Source: an uncultured Roseburia sp.
GTDB taxonomy: Bacteria > Bacillota > Clostridia > Lachnospirales > Lachnospiraceae
Assembly: GCA_945928585.1 (NCBI GenBank)
Contig: CAMENQ010000054.1
Span: forward strand, 1 to 10,630
DNA length: 10,630 nucleotides
Direction of reading: 5' to 3'
In this document: positions 7,719-10,630 of the stretch, piece by piece
Position numbering within the stretch: the first letter of the stretch is position 1
Layout: each line of letters begins with the position of its first letter
Notes under the pieces: model-generated
What the model saw: the letters and a program-made list of their open reading frames with translations, nothing else
Told to the model about the DNA's origin: nothing
Databases searched by the model: none
Program-made: the position numbers and the translations under genes

Positions 7719-9878
7719 ATGTCTATTAAAAAGAGACTTGCAGCATTATGTGTCTGCATAGCTACATTAATGGCTATGACATTTACATCATTTGCAGCGG
7801 AAAATGGTAATGGTTATGTGGAGGAAAAAGGTATTATCATTGAAACTACAACAGATAAGGATACATACATTTCAGGTGATACTGCAAAGTTTACAATCAA
7901 GGTAACAAATACAAATGATTATGATATAAGTGATTTTGAAATTGCATATACATTGCCTTTGGCAGGAAATTTAAAGATAAATTCAGCAGATATGCCAAGC
8001 AAAATTGATTATATCAAAGCAGGTGAGACACAGGAACTTACATTTCAGACTGTTGTTGTAAGTGATTCTGAGGAACCGGCAGGTAATTCGGTTACTATTA
8101 TAATTATAGTTGTGGCAGCTGTTGCTGTTGTAGCTATAGTAGCTGTTGTTATCATTATATTAATGAAAAAGAAAAAGTCGGCAGCACTTATGCTTGTGGG
8201 AGCACTTCTTGCAGGAACACTTGCTGCATCACTTGCACCTGTTTCTGATGCATCAGCAGAGGTAAAAGAAAGTGATTATAAGAGAGTTTCAGTACATGAC
8301 CCGTCTATAGTAAAGGATCCAAAGACAGGTACATACTATGTATTCGGTTCACATAAGGCATATGCAAAATCTACAGACCTTATCTCATGGCAGAATTTCT
8401 CTTTGAATATTTCTACAGAGTATAAGCAGCTTTTTGGTGATATATGGGATAAGTACTGCAGTACTCCTGCAAATTCAGACCTTAACGGAAACCTTTGGGC
8501 TCCTGACGTTATCTGGAATGAGACAATGCAGAAATGGTGTATGTACTTAAGTATAAATGGTAATAACTGGCAGTCAGTTATAGTACTTCTTACAGCAGAT
8601 AATATCGAAGGACCATATGAGTATGTAGATGGAGTTATGTATTCAGGTTTTGTAGGAAGTGAGCAGAGAATTGCAATGTCTGACGTAAGAAAGGTTTTAG
8701 GCGATACAGCAGACCTTGGCAGATACAATATAGACCCTACAAATGGTGCAAGCGCAAAGGTAAATGCTATTGACCCGAATGTAGAATATGATGATGATGG
8801 AAATCTTTGGATGACATATGGTTCATGGTCAGCAGGTATATACCAGATAAAGCTTGACAATGCTACAGGACTTAGAGATTATAATTATACATACGAACTG
8901 GCAAGTGGTAAATCAGATCCATATCTTGGATACAAGCTTGCAGGTGGCGGATATAACTCAGGTGAAGGTCCATACGTTTTAAATGCCGGCGATTATTATT
9001 ATTTATTCTTATCTATAGGAAACCTTGAATCATCAGGCGGTTACAATATGAGAGTATATCGTTCAGAGAGCATTAATGGTCCATATGTGGATGAGAATGG
9101 AAAAACAGGTATTCTTACAGGCTATCAGAGTAATTTAGGATATGTTGAGGATGGTCAGAAAACAGGTACATGGACAAATACAAAGAAATATACATCACCT
9201 CTTGGTATAAAACTTATGGGTGCATATAAAATGTATGGTGTAGCGAGAACACAGGTAGCACAGGGACATAACTCAGCATTTGTAGATGATGATGGAAAGA
9301 TATACGTGGTATATCACACAAGATTTGCCGGTTCAGGTGAAGGACATGAGGTAAGAGTACACCAGTTATTCCAGACAGAGGATGGATGGCTTGCAGCAGC
9401 TCCATATGAGTATTCAGGAGAAACATTAAACAATGACATTACCGCAGATGATGTAGTAGGAACATATGATTATGTTGTTCACAGACAGGATCTTGTTTAT
9501 GCTGCAAATGCAACACCAAATGAAGGTGAAACATACTGGACAACAACATATAAAACAGTAACCGTAAATACAGAAGATGTTAAGCTTACAATGCGTGCTA
9601 CATGGAAGGAAGCAGGAGAAAAAGTTACAGACAGCAAGGGTGTAGTTTACGCTATGGAGGTTACTCTTAATAAAGACGGCACAATTACAGGTGACTATGA
9701 AGGAACATGGGAACTTACAAATGGTGCAAATGTTAAGATGACAATTGACGGTGTTGATTATACAGGTGTATTTGTAGAACAGCAGAATGAACTTGCAACA
9801 AGAGATATGACAATGACATTTACTCTTGTAGGTGGAAACAAGTGTGCATGGGGTGTTAAAAATCCTGAAAGCAACTAA
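7719..9878 (+). CDS. surface/secreted GH43 arabinanase with N-terminal Ig-like and membrane modules
   Basis: A 719-residue protein in unusual order. Residues 1-26 are a signal peptide; 33-118 resemble a CARDB/DUF11-like beta-sandwich; 126-149 form a strong membrane helix followed by KKKK (150-153); 154-180 look like a second signal peptide ending ASA; 190-565 are a GH43 five-bladed beta-propeller; 575-719 are a beta-rich domain as in long endo-arabinanases. Catalytic residues are recognisable: base Asp194 in HDPSIV, Asp352 in AIDPNVEYDDDG and acid Glu416 in SGEGPYV; His517 in GHNSA matches the metal-site histidine of arabinanases. The expected activity is cleavage of alpha-1,5-arabinan outside the cell; substrate is inferred from the family. 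AGGGAGGA at 7703-7710 supports the start, 16 nt after alaS. A strong terminator follows. Joining of two formerly separate genes would explain the tandem secretion signals. Confidence 0.9.
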   Translation: MSIKKRLAALCVCIATLMAMTFTSFAAENGNGYVEEKGIIIETTTDKDTYISGDTAKFTIKVTNTNDYDISDFEIAYTLPLAGNLKINSADMPSKIDYIKAGETQELTFQTVVVSDSEEPAGNSVTIIIIVVAAVAVVAIVAVVIIILMKKKKSAALMLVGALLAGTLAASLAPVSDASAEVKESDYKRVSVHDPSIVKDPKTGTYYVFGSHKAYAKSTDLISWQNFSLNISTEYKQLFGDIWDKYCSTPANSDLNGNLWAPDVIWNETMQKWCMYLSINGNNWQSVIVLLTADNIEGPYEYVDGVMYSGFVGSEQRIAMSDVRKVLGDTADLGRYNIDPTNGASAKVNAIDPNVEYDDDGNLWMTYGSWSAGIYQIKLDNATGLRDYNYTYELASGKSDPYLGYKLAGGGYNSGEGPYVLNAGDYYYLFLSIGNLESSGGYNMRVYRSESINGPYVDENGKTGILTGYQSNLGYVEDGQKTGTWTNTKKYTSPLGIKLMGAYKMYGVARTQVAQGHNSAFVDDDGKIYVVYHTRFAGSGEGHEVRVHQLFQTEDGWLAAAPYEYSGETLNNDITADDVVGTYDYVVHRQDLVYAANATPNEGETYWTTTYKTVTVNTEDVKLTMRATWKEAGEKVTDSKGVVYAMEVTLNKDGTITGDYEGTWELTNGANVKMTIDGVDYTGVFVEQQNELATRDMTMTFTLVGGNKCAWGVKNPESN

Positions 9879-9912
9879 AAAAAAGTGCCGCTGCCGAGCG
9901 GCACTTTTTTGT
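9879..9912 (+). terminator. intrinsic terminator of the alaS-GH43 operon
   Basis: A 12-bp perfect stem AAAAGTGCCGCT/AGCGGCACTTTT (9881-9892 with 9897-9908), loop GCCG, flanked by A and T runs, directly follows the GH43 stop codon. A runs on the other side make it potentially bidirectional. The stem nearly duplicates the spoIVA terminator at 888-917. Confidence 0.95.
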
Positions 9913-9924
9913 CACAATATTTAA

Positions 9925-9944
9925 TGCTGTTGCTTTGGAAATTT
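9925..9944 (+). repeat. short repeat, copy 2
   Basis: A 20-nt sequence starting TGCTGTTGCTTTGG that matches 858-877 at 19 of 20 positions. In both places it lies beside a terminator with the stem AAGTGCCGC, but in the opposite order: before the terminator at 858 and after it here. Confidence 0.6.
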
Positions 9945-9984
9945 ACCATTATAAAAAAACGTCACAAAAAAACTGAAAAAACAG

Positions 9985-10012
9985 TTGACGAACAGAAATA
10001 TTATGTTATAAT
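9985..10012 (+). promoter_or_regulatory. strong sigma-A promoter for rpsU
   Basis: TTGACG (9985-9990), 16-nt spacer, TATAAT (10007-10012), with an extended -10 TG at 10004-10005. Three A tracts immediately upstream (9953-9959, 9966-9972, 9976-9981) resemble an UP element. Transcription should start near 10019, about 73 nt before the rpsU start codon. Confidence 0.88.
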
Positions 10013-10017
10013 GTTGT

Positions 10018-10069
10018 TTGTGCAATAAAAAATACCCATACAGTTGTATTATGCACAAAACTGCAACTG
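10018..10069 (+). promoter_or_regulatory. rpsU leader with two mutually exclusive hairpins
   Basis: Hairpin 1: TTGTGCA (10018-10024) with TGCACAA (10052-10058), plus an inner AATAC/GTATT helix (10031-10035 with 10046-10050). Hairpin 2: CAGTTG (10041-10046) with CAACTG (10064-10069). They share bases 10041-10058, so both cannot form in full. Hairpin 2 ends at the first G of the ribosome binding site, while hairpin 1 starts at the predicted 5' end. This arrangement suits translational autoregulation by S21, which is inferred only. Confidence 0.55.
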
Positions 10070-10077
10070 GAGGGAGG
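10069..10077 (+). promoter_or_regulatory. ribosome binding site deciding the rpsU start
   Basis: GGAGGGAGG ends 14 nt before the ATG at 10092, a rather long gap. A longer in-frame reading from TTG at 10044 would place the start inside the leader hairpins and upstream of this site, and would add 16 residues absent from S21 proteins, so the ATG is preferred. Confidence 0.8.
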
Positions 10078-10091
10078 TTAGGTGTGAGACT

Positions 10092-10268
10092 ATGTCAAAT
10101 GTAATCGTTAAAGAAAACGAAAGTTTAGATAGTGCTTTACGCAGATTCAAAAGAAACTGTGCTAAGGCTGGTATCCAGCAGGAGATTCGTAAGAGAGAGC
10201 ATTACGAAAAGCCAAGCGTAAAGCGTAAGAAAAAGTCAGAAGCTGCTAGAAAACGTAAGTATAACTAG
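10092..10268 (+). CDS. rpsU: 30S ribosomal protein S21
   Basis: A 58-residue, strongly basic protein of the usual bS21 length. It has the family's N-terminal acidic-aliphatic strand ([19 protein letters not shown]), the central KAGI segment (26-29), [12 protein letters not shown] (31-42) and a Lys/Arg-rich C-terminus [15 protein letters not shown] (44-58). S21 binds the small subunit near the 3' end of 16S rRNA and assists initiation. It is monocistronic here, with its own extended -10 promoter, a structured leader and a terminator just downstream. Internal residues are all intact. The start is placed at the ATG after GGAGGGAGG; the longer TTG reading is rejected. Confidence 0.98.
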   Translation: MSNVIVKENESLDSALRRFKRNCAKAGIQQEIRKREHYEKPSVKRKKKSEAARKRKYN

Positions 10269-10285
10269 TAGATATAATGTGCAAG

Positions 10286-10317
10286 AAAAAACGGTTCCGT
10301 CAGGAGCCGTTTTTTTT
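10286..10317 (+). terminator. intrinsic terminator of rpsU
   Basis: Stem AAAACGGTTCC/GGAGCCGTTTT (10288-10298 with 10303-10313, one G-U pair) with loop GTCA, followed by a run of eight T residues ending at 10317. It starts 17 nt after the rpsU stop codon. Confidence 0.95.
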
Positions 10318-10389
10318 ACTAATAAGAAATCAACTGTCTGAGGAAATGGCTTCTTTTTAGCCATTTCCGAGTTTTGACCGAAGCTTAGT
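10318..10389. repeat. conserved internal-loop motif, copy B
   Basis: Outer helix TCAA/TTGA (10330-10333 with 10374-10377), internal loop CTGTCTGA (10334-10341) opposite GAGTT (10369-10373), inner helix GGAAATGGCT/AGCCATTTCC (10342-10351 with 10359-10368) and a T-rich loop. A further possible pairing is ACTAA/TTAGT (10318-10322 with 10385-10389). The loop sequences equal those of copy A at 4523-4575, while both helices differ yet remain paired. The downstream GCTTAG is also shared with copy A. Confidence 0.7.
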
Positions 10390-10410
10390 GTATAGCTGTA
10401 TTCTACTGAT

Positions 10411-10484
10411 AAAATTCCTTGCAGTCCCCGATGCTTTTGCATTATCATATACCAACAATGCGCTCGGGAACTGCATAAGATTTT
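10411..10484. repeat. imperfect inverted repeat
   Basis: AAAAT (10411-10415), GCAGT (10421-10425) and CCCGA (10427-10431) pair with TCGGG (10464-10468), ACTGC (10470-10474) and ATTTT (10480-10484). Several intervening mismatches become G-U pairs if the minus strand is transcribed, suggesting an RNA read leftward. With the motif at 10318-10389 it fills most of the gap after rpsU; I could not identify it as a known RNA. Confidence 0.5.
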
Positions 10485-10564
10485 CTTAATATGGCAGACT
10501 CCCCCCGCCCTCAGTAATATAAATTGCAAAATACACATATAATGAAACAAAAACGGTAGCGGCA

Positions 10565-10630
10565 ATGAAACATAATAAACTTACTGAAGCAAAAGAACCG
10601 GAAAAGCCGGATTTCGCGCTGGAAGGCTTA
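10565..10630 (+). CDS. possible start of an unidentified gene, cut by the window end
   Basis: An ATG at 10565 opens a frame that stays open for 22 codons to the window edge, reading MKHNKLTEAKEPEKP and then DFALEGL, a charged N-terminus with no family match. No good ribosome binding site precedes it, which weakens the call. A TATAAT at 10538-10543 is nearby but lacks a matching -35. Another ATG at 10542 is closed after five codons. It may be a real gene or chance. Confidence 0.35.
   Translation, partial: MKHNKLTEAKEPEKPDFALEGL

Noticed and set aside
8336..8860. A 174-codon minus-strand frame inside the GH43 gene
   Set aside because: It is antisense to the catalytic domain, whose motifs are intact on the plus strand; its protein has no domain and no ribosome binding site.
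10044..10091. Upstream extension of rpsU from a TTG start
   Set aside because: The extra 16 residues are not part of S21, the extension overlaps leader hairpins, and the ribosome binding site lies inside it.
10236..10565. A 109-codon minus-strand frame across the rpsU terminator and downstream repeats
   Set aside because: It runs through a terminator and two structured repeats and resembles no protein; no ribosome binding site was found.

Overview
The window looks like a chromosomal segment of a spore-forming, low-GC Firmicute of class Clostridia, most likely Lachnospiraceae. The evidence is AT-rich DNA, strong GGAGG-type ribosome binding sites, a full-length spoIVA (found only in endospore formers), a membrane-anchored MutS-like ATPase, and a secreted arabinan-degrading GH43 enzyme typical of plant-fibre degraders in the gut or rumen. 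No phage, plasmid, CRISPR, rRNA or tRNA signal was seen.

Layout, left to right. An ABC transporter ATPase (59-712, +) converges on spoIVA (919-2394, -); terminator-like hairpins and a short repeat lie between them. A divergent intergenic region (2395-2657) carries a candidate sporulation promoter for spoIVA and a candidate vegetative promoter and operator for a MutS-like gene (2658-4358, +). A 497-bp gene-free stretch follows, dominated by a 294-bp near-perfect inverted repeat (4402-4695). Next comes a tightly packed apparent operon: a 56-residue membrane protein (4856-5026), alaS (5045-7702) and a surface/secreted GH43 enzyme (7719-9878), ending at a strong terminator. A strong promoter and a hairpin-rich leader then precede rpsU (10092-10268), which has its own terminator. 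The last 300 bp hold more structured repeat sequence and possibly the first codons of another gene.

How the genes fit together. alaS and rpsU are translation housekeeping genes, and spoIVA builds the base of the spore coat. The GH43 enzyme has no obvious functional link to alaS, but the 16-nt gap implies they share a transcript. No single pathway ties the window together.

The most interesting features are: (1) a conserved asymmetric internal loop found in two different hairpins (around 4523-4575 and 10330-10377), flanked by helices that differ in sequence but stay base-paired in both copies; (2) the 294-bp long hairpin that contains the first copy; (3) the GH43 protein, which appears to join a complete signal-peptide/Ig-like/membrane-anchor module to a second signal peptide and enzyme in one reading frame; and (4) mutually exclusive hairpins in the rpsU leader.
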